Below, one piece after another: positions 20,877-30,428 of a stretch of DNA of 64,000 nucleotides; positions within the stretch are counted from its first letter, which is position 1; the number at the start of each line of letters is the position of its first letter. Source of the DNA: Mesodorylaimus sp. YZB2_4 (lineage: Eukaryota > Nematoda > Enoplea > Dorylaimida > Dorylaimidae). A model generated the notes under the pieces. That model saw only the letters and a program-made list of their open reading frames with translations. It made no database searches and was not told where the DNA came from. The translations under genes and the position numbers were made by a program. The stretch is from contig JASANH010000652.1 of NCBI GenBank assembly GCA_030248295.1, positions 124,001 through 188,000 of the forward strand, given 5' to 3'.

Positions 20877-22460
20877 ATGCGCACTGATTCTTTCGCTGTA
20901 TACCAGTTCATTGTGATGGCCACATTTGTGACAGGTGCTGCCATCAGTGCTGTCCAGCCCAGCAGAACAGCCCGCTTATGGAGAGGGTCTAATGTGTACA
21001 TCTAGGCTCTTTACAGTCCCTGTTTCCAGGAATCACCTACAGTCCGTATCGCCGTTTTGGCAAGCAAATCTCGTGCTACAGTTGTCTCTCGGCCAACATG
21101 GGCGAAGAAGAAACATGGACATATCTCCAACAAACTTATCGCAGACCCAAGAACTTTACTGACGAGTGTAACAAGCCAATCGGCTCCGTACACAAGTTGG
21201 GCACGACCACGTGTTCGGGCGTGTGTGTGGCCATTATGGAAATGAGGATTGTGAGCGGTAAGGTTGAGCTCAGTATGAGAGCCAGTATGAACCCGTAGTC
21301 ATATGGGCTATCGCGGCCACAGATCCTTAGATGGCTGTGGGTATGGTCTAAGCAAGCCTGTCTGGTTTCTGGTCATGAGATGGCCATTTTAGCAGCGTCA
21401 AGACTTGTGTGCAATCGATTCTGTGCATGGGGTCAGTAAATGGTACCAGTTAGGCTGATGTTGCAGCCACGGGCTGTCCTCTTCCACCAGTCACTCCCAC
21501 GATCAGACGCCACACAAGAACAGCCTGTCTGCTGGTGACTTCTGATGAAAGACTGAAGGAGTAGACAGCCTTGACAATCAAACACGTTAGGGCCCTCGTC
21601 ATTGTCCAAAAGAGAGTCGTTAAGTACGCTCATAATGTGTTTAATGAGCGGGGGTGCAGAGGAGACACAGAGGGGCTGTCTTTATTTGGCATTGACCATT
21701 CTATCCGCGAAAGCCTACCACGAGGGTTGCAGCTACCGGAATCAGCCTCCTCTCTGCTGCCTCTCACGATGGGTGCGCACTTACAGGGGGAGGGTTCGAC
21801 TCCCGCTTCGGTACAAAATGATTGTCAATTATGTGTTCCTTAGCCCTCGAGTGCACCTTATGGTTCTTGGCTATGGATAAAGTAAAAGTATGACATGAAC
21901 GATAAGAGGGTCGTCTGGTAATTTCAGTGCGAGTTGGCCAGAGTACACCTGAGCATCACGAAGTAATGAGGCAAAATGTGGGTCCACAACCGACCGGAAT
22001 ACGTTCATGCCAACTGGTGCGGCCCGGTCTGTGCTCTGGCCACCAGAGCAGAGACCGGGCTGCACATGCTCCTTTTGTGTGGGGTTTCCGGTGTTGTGCC
22101 GGAGGATATGGAATGCGCGGTTTATTTGCAGGCTATTTTGCTGGCTACAACATGGTCCGTGGTTGCATACATTCAATGACTGTGCACGGTTTCAACAATC
22201 GGACATTGGACCAGTACAATTTAGAATTGTGGCCACATTGCGAGCGGCTAATGCGCAATAGTGTATTCAATAAGGTCAGCTCTGAGATCGACGATGAAAT
22301 ATTTTTTTGCACTTGCCTTAAAGATCGTTGCAATGATGATCGTCTTTTTGATGATTATGTTGGAAATTGTGGAAAAAGTGGCTCGTGTGATTTTGTTATT
22401 TTTGCGTGGAGGTGGCTATGCTACTGTTTCATTTACTCGATAGTGATGCACAGTACTTGA
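20877..22460 (+). CDS. Secreted or GPI-type Ly6/three-finger protein, ODR-2/HOT-like
   Basis: Exons are 20877-20934, 21030-21257 and 22132-22460, giving 615 nt and 204 residues. Both joins are phase 1 with GT/AG ends. The first exon gives a short hydrophobic leader (MRTDSFAVYQFIVMATFVTG). The second holds CYSC, a YRRPKNFTDECNKP segment and a TTCSGVCVAIMEM segment. The third holds RGCIHSMTVHGFNNRT and ends its domain with FFCTCLKDRCND, the CxC...CN closing pattern of Ly6/uPAR folds. The spacing resembles nematode ODR-2/HOT proteins, which are GPI-linked neuronal surface proteins (recognised from memory). The C-terminus is hydrophobic, as for a GPI signal or membrane anchor. Intron 2 (874 bases) contains repeat DNA. 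The domain call is stronger than the subfamily call. Confidence 0.78.
21690..21885 (+). repeat. tRNA-like repeat, second family, in the Ly6 intron
   Basis: A B-box-like GGGTTCGACTCCC near 21788 is followed by a tail, ATGATTGTCAATTATGTGTTC, then CCTTAGCCCTCGAGTGCACC and TTCTTGGCTATGGATAAAGTAA. The same order of blocks occurs at 32890-33047 with few changes, and the tail alone recurs near 32590. This is a short tRNA-derived SINE family distinct from the one at 29340. Confidence 0.5.
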
Positions 22461-24139
22461 CTGCGGCGGAAATGTAAATGTTTGGCAATTATGGTCTGTA
22501 TATTTCCAGGTTGCTGTTTGAAATCGTGTGGTCACTGCCGCGCATCCAACATAATGACGTGAGGGGCTGGTCACACTGCTGGGTGACGGATAGAAGGACT
22601 CGATGGGGAATGGATTATGGGTCGACCAATGTCTCGTTAGATGTCTGGCTTTTTTTTAAAAAATACTCCTGAAGAGTCAAGTTCAAGAGGGATCATTAGT
22701 CTTTAGGTAAAAAAACCAGGTTGCCCTTATGGGGCCCATTGCATAAGGCTGGACAAGCCGACTCGTTGGGACAAATATGTACCTTGCGAGCGAGGACAGC
22801 TCGATGTTAGCACCCGGGTACAGTATGTGCACTCGGGGGCGATCATGCACAAGTCGCTGACAACATGAAAGGCAGAAGTGAAACCCACCAGACCACAGGT
22901 TTGAGTTTGCGGAAGGCCTACTGCTGGTCCGGGCAACTCCACCAGGGAACAGGAATTTGTCATATGCTCAGGAATGACATGACTACGCGCCGTGACTGAC
23001 GTCATTCCGCATTTTGTCCAAACGGAAGCGTCCTAAAACTTGTCTTCACCTCTCTTTTATGCAAGGGACCTGGAACGATCTGATACGAATAAGCGTAATT
23101 TGACCTACAATAATGAGCCTTTTTTGGATTGGGCTCCGTCCCTAATCAGTTCCCCCCCACAGGACTTCCGACCCGTTTTGCCTATAGTTGGAGAGGCTGG
23201 ACACATAGAATAAAAGGCGTGGATACTTTATCTGCACCTATCAGTGCACTGGTTCAGGGAACTGGTCTGTCCCTCCTAGGTCAGAGCCAGACAGGGTCAG
23301 GGTCAGGCCGAGTGACTGGTTTGGATTGCAGGAATTGGGCGATGACGTGTCGAGTTCCTGGTCTGAATCGCACTCTAGGCCATTCGGGCTCAGGACCATC
23401 AGAAACTCTGTCAGGACCGACCCGTGCGGCCCCACTCCGAGTTGTGAGCCTGAACGTCCCGTGTGTGGTTGACGAAGAAGCGATACACGAGGTGTCGTGG
23501 GGTGCGGGATTGTTTCTGTGCCAAAGGCCGCCCACTGGCTTGAATATACTAGTTCGCCCTGAAATAGGCCAAGGATTTCACTGGAGTCACGAACTGGATA
23601 CAGTAGCTGTGGCCCAAGGGTCCGTGACGGCAATGTGACCAAGCCACCAAGGGAGGCGCAGCAGGGAGTGTAGCCGCCCCAAGTCGGCGGTAAAACCTCC
23701 GGTTGGCCAAGTGTAGCCCCGGAATAGCCCTACATTGGAGAAGATACCGCTGGGGGGGGGGGGGGGCGGATGGACTCAAAAACCCTCCAAGCAGGTCACC
23801 TAGTCGTAGGTGCCTGAGACATGAACCTGACGGGTTTCAGCCTCGCCTAAAAGAGCGTATCGAGCGGCCAACGAAGGAAACTGATACGCTGTATGCGGCG
23901 GCCGGTCAAGGCAACCACATACTGCTCCGTGTGCGACAACGTTCTTAATCAAGGTTGCCAGTCTGCATCAGGCGGACTGGTTTCCGCGAATCCTCTAACA
24001 TGTGTTTTGCATATTTATCTATCGACAAGCCTAACCCTAGTTTACATGTATTTCTCCGATCGACCTTTGATTGTTTCTACTGCTGACCACTATTGTTTGA
24101 CAACTAGTTTGTGGGTATAGCCACGTGTCGTAGGAGTGG

Positions 24140-24304
24140 TATATAAGGCGTAGGATTTCCTGGACCAGTCAGTTCCTATTCTCGATTCTCGACAGTAAAG
24201 TCGCCTCATACGTTCTCTATTGTTTTCTTTTGATTTCGTCATGGCTCGCTTCCCTCGTCTTCTAGGCGGGTCACGATTCCAGCCCTATTACTTCCGCTCG
24301 ATGG
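24140..24304 (+). promoter_or_regulatory. TATA box with first-exon-like frame
   Basis: TATATAAGG at 24140-24148 is followed by a pyrimidine-rich leader and, at 24241, an ATG that opens 21 codons plus one base: MARFPRLLGGSRFQPYYFRS, then M, up to a donor G|GTAAGCG after 24304. The peptide is Arg-rich and resembles a mitochondrial presequence. I found no convincing second exon before the OATP gene. The nearest acceptors lead into the SINE or, in frame, into OATP A. Confidence 0.35.
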
Positions 24305-24404
24305 GTAAGCGTGTTTGAGTGTGGTGTAGTCCTAGCATAATTACGTCACACGTGTATAAGGCGGCCAGGCAACCAGATACACTACCTTCTCCTCAGGCCA
24401 AACA

Positions 24405-24840
24405 CACCTACTACACAAGGCTAGTCTTGCCTGTGGGCTTTACCTGCTGTTGAAACATCGTCCAGCCAGGGGAGGTCGCTCTCCCATTCGCCATGGCCTA
24501 GCAGGCACAAGGGTTACAATATGATAAGCGAGGCCGTAAGGTGACCAGCTCTCACGGTAGCGTCCCTCTGTGAGTCTCCACTAGGAGCACCTGCACACGA
24601 GGGCATCTTGGACTGCACACCGAATTCCTCTGACGATGACGGGTGGGCTGTGAACCCTGTCGGTGATCTACAGCCGATAATGTCTCCTCCAACTCTACTA
24701 TACTATGCCAATACCAATGAATCACCCACCGCCAGAAGGTCAGCGAGCGTTTATAGTTCGCAAACCGACCACCATCACTCAGGATCGAACCCAGGACGAG
24801 CACAGGGACAAACAATACAGGTAGACAATGCCGAATCCCT
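24405..24840 (-). mobile_element. tRNA-derived SINE copy, inverted
   Basis: Read on the - strand, this carries the tRNA-like B box (inverse of GGATCGAACCCAGGACG at about 24782), the GTAACCCTTGTGCCTGCTAGG segment in diverged form, and the GATGTTTCAACAGCAGGTAA block, in the order of the copy at 29340. It appears to include the internal module. Confidence 0.6.
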
Positions 24841-25455
24841 GCACCACCCCGGCCGCCCCATAATGGTACTTGCTTGATGGTGCGGAGGTGATTTGTGGCG
24901 TCTCAATTGCCTCCTGTGCATCTGATAACCCTTCAAGTCCGTGATACGTGACCAGCCTGACGTAACCTGAGTTTGCTGGAAAGGCGGCCTGCGCATTTGG
25001 AATTTGGTGCTAGGAGGTGCCAATCAGAGAACCTGACTTCTTGCGATGGCACTGGACGATGCGATGGGACAATTGGTTTCGTGGAACTGCAGTCCACAGT
25101 GATTGTGGTAGTACAAAGTGCCCCTTGCCCTGATATTGTATGGAATAGAGTATACTGTAGGGTAGCCGAGTATAGGATAGTTGTAGCTCACAATAATGCA
25201 TAGCATGTCTGCAATGTTTGATGGGTGGAAATATGCAGAATCTACACAATCGGATGGGGGGGGGGGGGGGGGGAGAAGAGTTACTAAAGCGCTACCCCAC
25301 CACTCCGCAATAAGAACTCGTATTGTAAAGTAAATAACTGCTTGTTTCCGTACCCGGGCCATTGATGAGGTCATTTGCGTTTGGATCTTCATCAAGCGCG
25401 GTCGAACGTGAATTCTTTTTTCTAAAACGGTATTCGTTGGAATTTAGTAAAAACG

Positions 25456-28400
25456 ATGGCGGGGAAACACAAATCTGGTTATGTGCAATTTCCCAGCGGT
25501 GAAAGTGTGATCGGTAATGGCAAAAGCGTCATTGGGAAAAGCATGGTCGGCAAGAGCGTGATCGGAAAGAGCGTGATCGGAAAGAGCGTGATCGGAAAAA
25601 GTATCGTCGGAAAACCGGCGGCTGGGAAAGGGACGGACGAAATCGGTACCAGTGCATCGATGGCCGAGCATGGTGATCAGGGCAAGGCGAAAGGGAAGTC
25701 TGGTTCTCCCGACCACAAATCGAGGATAATGTCCGAGGCGGAGCCCAGCGAGTCGGAAAGGGATAAAGATCTTGGTCCTCCCGATTTCGATATCGCCGTT
25801 TTGGAACGAGAAGAAGATTTTCGATACGGATGGTGGAAGTAAGTGGAGTTCCTACAGAGTATTCACGGGCAGTGTTAGGACACGGACACGGCTGGTGTCG
25901 TTGTAGGATCACCCCGAGCTGGCTTCAATGGTGCTGCCATCCACGATTCTTGTTATTCTCGCTGTCCACGTTGGCTTTCGCTCAAGGATTCTTCATTCAC
26001 GGCATGCTTCCGGTCTCGCTGCAAACGTTGCAAATGAGGTACGATTTGCAAATGTCCGATTTCGGTGTTGTGCGAATGATGTACGATATTGGCATGCTCC
26101 TCGCGTTTATTCCGGTCATGTACTACAACACTCAAGGTACGATAATTTTGTGAGCCGGTGACGATCCGAATAGTTCGGTCTTCTATTTAGGAGTGAAACG
26201 ATCATTTTGGCTGGGCATAAGCTGTTTGATCATGGCTGCCGGAGCAGGCATTTCTGCATCGCCGCATTTTCTCACCGATCCGTACTCACTTCATTCTGCT
26301 GCCACTTTAGATTGCGTTCGAAACGAAACAAGTAGCGGCGGGTTCACAGCATCGACTTCTGGTCTGAGTAGTGCGACACAGCCGATTTCGAGCTCTGTTC
26401 CGCTTGCACATTCGCCGAAATCGCATACGACTAAGCCCACTACTAAAATCCCAGAAAACTCTCCTAGCGGGGTGTTGGAGAGTAGTAGCCAGCAGTTTGA
26501 AACGACTTCGGACCAACAAGCTGCGAATGCATGGCACACTGCCGAATTCTATCGCAAAGCCATCGCCGAAAGAGATTTCGTATGGGGTATCATGGCATTT
26601 GGTGTCTTTGTGAGCGGTGTTGGCGCCGCCCCCTTTTTCACCATGGGTATAGCCTACCGTAAGTGCTGTTGAATTCGCGCTCGATTGGTTGTCATGTATT
26701 CAAATGTACTTTGTTTTCAGTGGACGAGAATGTATGCCATCGCACATCGGTCTTGTACGATGGCCTGATCTGCGCAGCGATGCCTTTGGGTGCAGCCGCC
26801 GCCTTCTTCTTCCATTACGCTGTGCTGCGAGTGACTTATATCGACGTGGACCGAGGCTTGAAACCACCTTGGTGCGTTCATCCTTGCAGCTTCCAGTTTA
26901 GCCTATGATCATAGTTTCTTTGTAGGGAAATGGACGAAAGCGACTGGCCTCCGCCTGGTGCCTGGTGGATTGGTATGATCGTAGCTGCCGTTTTGTCGCT
27001 TTTGCCCGCCGTGCTCATGTTTGGGTTCCCGCGTCAATTGCCTGGGGCCAACAAAGCTCACATGCAAGATGCTGTTGATGCGAGCGAGAAGGAAGATAGG
27101 TACAAGGACAAGGACGTAGTCGAGGTGGCCCACGGAGTCTGTAAAAGTGCGATGGTAAGTGCATCCTGCTGTCCTTCATCCCGTATTCAGCAGCATCTGT
27201 TTTCTAGGCCTGCCTGACCAACATCACGTTTCTGGGACTTCTCTTCGAGCAGTGCGTGTATCTTTTGATCATCACTAGCTTCGCTGCTTTTATGCCAGTT
27301 TACATACGAATCGTACTTGGAGCTGGAACGCGGCTCGGTTTGGTCATGTCTGGTAAGTTATTTTGGAATCCAAAAACACTGTTTTTATGTCGCTCTTGAT
27401 TAGGAATATTGGTTGTGGCCGCTACGGTCGGGTCGATTACTGGTACGCTGATACAGTATTACATACGTCCGAATATGTCTGACAATTTACGCTTTTCTTT
27501 GGTGGCTGCCGTGGCAACCCTCTTCTTCATGGGCGCTATTTTTATTCGCTGCGGCGTAAACGAATTTGCTGGAGGATCAGCTCCATATCCGGTCAACCCT
27601 GACTTAAGGAACCCCACGATATCATTGATCTCGTCTTGCAATCAGGACTGCGGCTGCAGTGATCTCGAAGAACATTTCAATCCGGTCTGCTATCGTGTTC
27701 CAGATAAGCGCAGCACAAAAAATCGCAGTCTTACATATTTTTTCTTCTCTTCTTGTTTCGCGGGCTGTCAAGTGAGTTCAAATTTTTTTCAATTAGATTT
27801 TGCATAAATGTAGGGAAATAATTTTGTCTTTGCAGGCGAACCATACCGACTGCAAATGCGCGCCGAAAGATCCATTCAATTTGGATCGCGAAGAATGGGA
27901 AGGCGGTGGGACTGTGGCTGGTGCAGGCGAGCAACTTTGCCAGCCTCCGAAAATCTGTGCTAGAAAAACGAAAGCTTTCACTGTTGCTTTCGTTTGGGTC
28001 GCTTTGTTGATTTTTGTCCGAATCGAAGCGACTCAACAAAGTCTCATGCAGTAAGTGCTGTAGTTGCCAAAGCTTGGGCACGATCTGATCTGATTTTTCT
28101 TACAGCTCCATTCCCCGCAAGCATCGCATTGTGGGCCTGACATTGAGCGCTTTCGTCTCTCGTTTGATCGGTGAGTTGCATAAAATTATTATTTGTTCCT
28201 TGCTTTCAGTACCTCCCTTGTTGTATTGTAGGAGCCATACCAGCTCCTGCGCTCATGGGTCTCCTGATGGTGAAGGCGTGCATAGCGTGGAAGAAAACCT
28301 CGGATGGGACTCAATGTGCTTGGCGTGATGATCGTCAATTGTTGTGGGAAGTTGCTCTGACCGCTTTCGGTGTTAGCGTGCTGGGCGTTATCGGACTGGT

Positions 28401-28512
28401 CATGGCCAATGTTGGACATCAACGCGAAGAAGCGAGGAAAAAATTGATGCTTGTTTCGGTAAAAACTGAAAAGAAACAGGTCAAGACGAGTGGAAAATCG
28501 AAGCCCCGATAA
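25456..28512 (+). CDS. Organic anion transporter polypeptide (OATP/SLCO), copy A
   Basis: Exons are 25456-25838, 25907-26136, 26191-26658, 26721-26871, 26926-27154, 27208-27352, 27404-27771, 27836-28050, 28106-28170 and 28232-28512, giving 2535 nt and 844 residues. OATPs are 12-span major-facilitator proteins that move amphipathic organic anions across the plasma membrane. Evidence is the GAWW superfamily signature at residues 422-425 (DWPPPGAWWIG), the AFAQGFFIHG first helix, a FGFPRQLPG loop, and a Cys-rich Kazal-like loop before helix 10 with CNQDCGC and CFAGC. Two features set it apart from its paralogues. The cytosolic N-terminus carries a pentapeptide repeat of GKSVI type. The loop after helix 3 has a Ser/Thr-rich insertion, so exon 3 is 468 nt against about 300 in the others. 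The C-tail is basic. Substrates cannot be predicted. Confidence 0.93.
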
Positions 28513-29339
28513 AAGAATTGCGGCTGGGGATAAAAGTTTTTGCTAGCACTTTTAGTCTACTAATCATGGGTGTATGTAAAATGTAAGTGTAATTTTTACT
28601 TTTTTTTTGCACCTGCTGTATCTAATGTAAGAATCATTAGGTGTGGGAGCTATACTGTAAGCAAGATTTTTAGGTGATTGTACTTGGCTGTGTGAAATTT
28701 CGTCTGCAGTGCTCTCAATGTGATTATTTGCGACTCTTTTTTTGTTGTGCTGTGCAGAAGATCGATGAGCTCGAGGTTCGGCGGAAGATGCTCTGAGAAC
28801 GGTAAATTTGTGCGGTGGTGTAACTTCCCTGCATTGCTGATAAGGCTGCAGTGATGCACTGTCAATGGGGCCATTCATTAAGGCCGACCAGAAAAAATCT
28901 CGATTTTTTCCCCCTCCCCCCCCCCCCCACCACTTTTCTCTGACCCCACAAAAATGGCCGATGACCTCAGCCATACCCTCTTCGCTCTTAAGCTTGACAT
29001 AGTGCCTTCTTCCAAACATCGAATTTTGATTTTGTGAACACCTCTACGAACTTGCCACACAACTTTTCCCGTTCGGATGCCATTTCAGTTGCGAATTAAG
29101 GTCCTGATAAATAAAAATTTCATCGAGAATGAACGACCAAAAAAAGACAATACGAGAATTTTTCAGGACACTGCTGATAAAGACAAACAGGTGTTTCTGT
29201 CACCGATATTTGAAAACTTTAAGCGGTCGACCCGCGGCCGCCTACCCCTCCACCTCCCCCGACTGCAACTGCCCATTTTTCGCGAACCTCCCTTCCTCCC
29301 CTTCCCCCCCCCCCCCAGGCTAAGGTCGACCTGTACAGA

Positions 29340-30028
29340 TGGCTCCAATGCGATAGTGGAGCAGTCGTGATGTTGCATCGGTTTGGCATTTGTGCACCCG
29401 CATTGCTTGGTTCGATTCCCGGTGACGGAGGTCGGTTTGCGAACCACAAACCCTCGCTGACCCTGCACGCCAGGCCGTGGGTGAATCACTCGGTACTCTA
29501 GAGGTGCTCTGAGTGAAGGGACGGAAGCCAAACAAGGAGACAATATCAGCTCTCGAACACCGACAGGGTTCACTGTCAGCCCGCCGTATCGTTCGCGGAA
29601 GTCGGTGTCCAGGATGCCCTCGTGTTAGGTTGAGGTGGTGGAGACGCACAGAGGGGACCTGCCCTGAGAGCTGGTCGCCTCACGTCCCCGCTTATCATAT
29701 TGTAACTCTGTGCCTGGTAGGCCATGGCGAGTGGGAGAGTAATCGATCTCCCCTGGCTGGGGATATGTTTCAATAGCAGGTAAGACTAGCCTTGCTCTAG
29801 TCAGAGTTTTGGTCCCATCGACTTCTGTCGGCCGCACCCACCTCCTGCGCCTGCCTGGCTCGGTTACATTGGCGTCACCGACCCATGGGACGCAGCTACT
29901 GTATCCTGTTTCTTGACGCCAGCGAAATTCATGACTCATGACTGCTGGCCGGCTCTAGGCAAAACGGGTTGGAAGTACCCTAAATGAACAGCGCGGCGCG
30001 GGGCCCAACCCATTAAAAAATTTTTTAT
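29340..30028 (+). mobile_element. Long tRNA-derived SINE with internal module
   Basis: The tRNA-like head has a B box GGTTCGATTCCCGG at about 29410. It is followed by GAGGTCGGTTTGCGAACCAC and TGCACGCCAGGCCGTGG, which match 32219-32275 almost base for base. At about 29697 a segment of roughly 240 bases (TGTAACTCTGTGCCTGGTAG … CCCATGGGACGCAG) interrupts the order seen at 32110. The common 3' end then resumes with CATGACTGCTGGCCGGCT, and an A/T tail ends near 30028. It encodes no protein, as expected of a SINE. Confidence 0.7.
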
Positions 30029-30059
30029 AAGGCGATAGTTGCGAGACGGAACAAGTATG

Positions 30060-30190
30060 GACAGGTTTGGCTATCGACCATCGGCAGGGCTCGGCGCCAC
30101 TCGCCCCTGTCCAAGGAAGTCAGCTAGTCCAGGATACCCTCACATGGAGATGCTCCTAGTGGACCCACAGGCGGCATATACAGTATACTG
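30060..30190 (+). mobile_element. Partial SINE copy
   Basis: It carries CCAGGATACCCTCACATGGA and GATGCTCCTAGTGGA in the order of 32403-32440. The head and 3' end are missing. It lies between the long SINE and OATP B. Confidence 0.45.
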
Positions 30191-30428
30191 TACTTCCGTC
30201 CCGCCAGCCGCGCACAGGCAAAGACCATTTCAGTGAGCAGAGTCCAAAAACAATTTTTATGGAGAAAAACGGTCTGCTTGTACACAGAATCGGGGACTTG
30301 ATCCCCAACGCAATGTGAAGTGCCTAGTTCAGGTGACTGGCGTTAGAGAGACGCATTGTTAGCCGGGCCTTGATGGGTGTCCGACGCGGTAATTCGAGCA
30401 ACAATTTGTTTTCGCAATAAAAACGACA

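Larger units (their letters stand above)
22461..25455. other. Intergenic region before OATP A
   Basis: I find no complete gene. The region holds an inverted SINE copy (24405-24840), an orphan TATA box with a short first-exon-like frame (24140-24304), and G runs at about 23751-23766 and 25256-25273. The open frames at 23129-23642 have no recognisable family or splice partners. The last bases before OATP A (…AATTTAGTAAAAACG, then the ATG) share the TAAAAACG leader with OATP B, suggesting a common 5' UTR and possibly a splice-leader acceptor at AATTTAG (inference). Confidence 0.5.
28513..30428. other. Intergenic region between OATP A and B
   Basis: There is no gene in 1.9 kb. The 3' flank of OATP A is followed by two C runs (about 28911-28929 and 29305-29317). 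A long SINE copy (29340-30028) and a partial copy (about 30060-30190) come next. A GCAATAAAAACGACA leader lies directly before the OATP B start codon. Confidence 0.55.

Noticed and set aside
22727-23642. Several overlapping frames of 84-169 residues on both strands
   Set aside because: None has a recognisable motif or phase-matching exons. The region looks like diverged repeat.
24241-25838. Joining the TATA-linked first exon to OATP A (in frame by phase)
   Set aside because: The ATG at 25456 aligns with the starts of the other OATPs, and A shares its TAAAAACG leader with B, so the local start is better supported. In-frame joining has a one-in-three chance.
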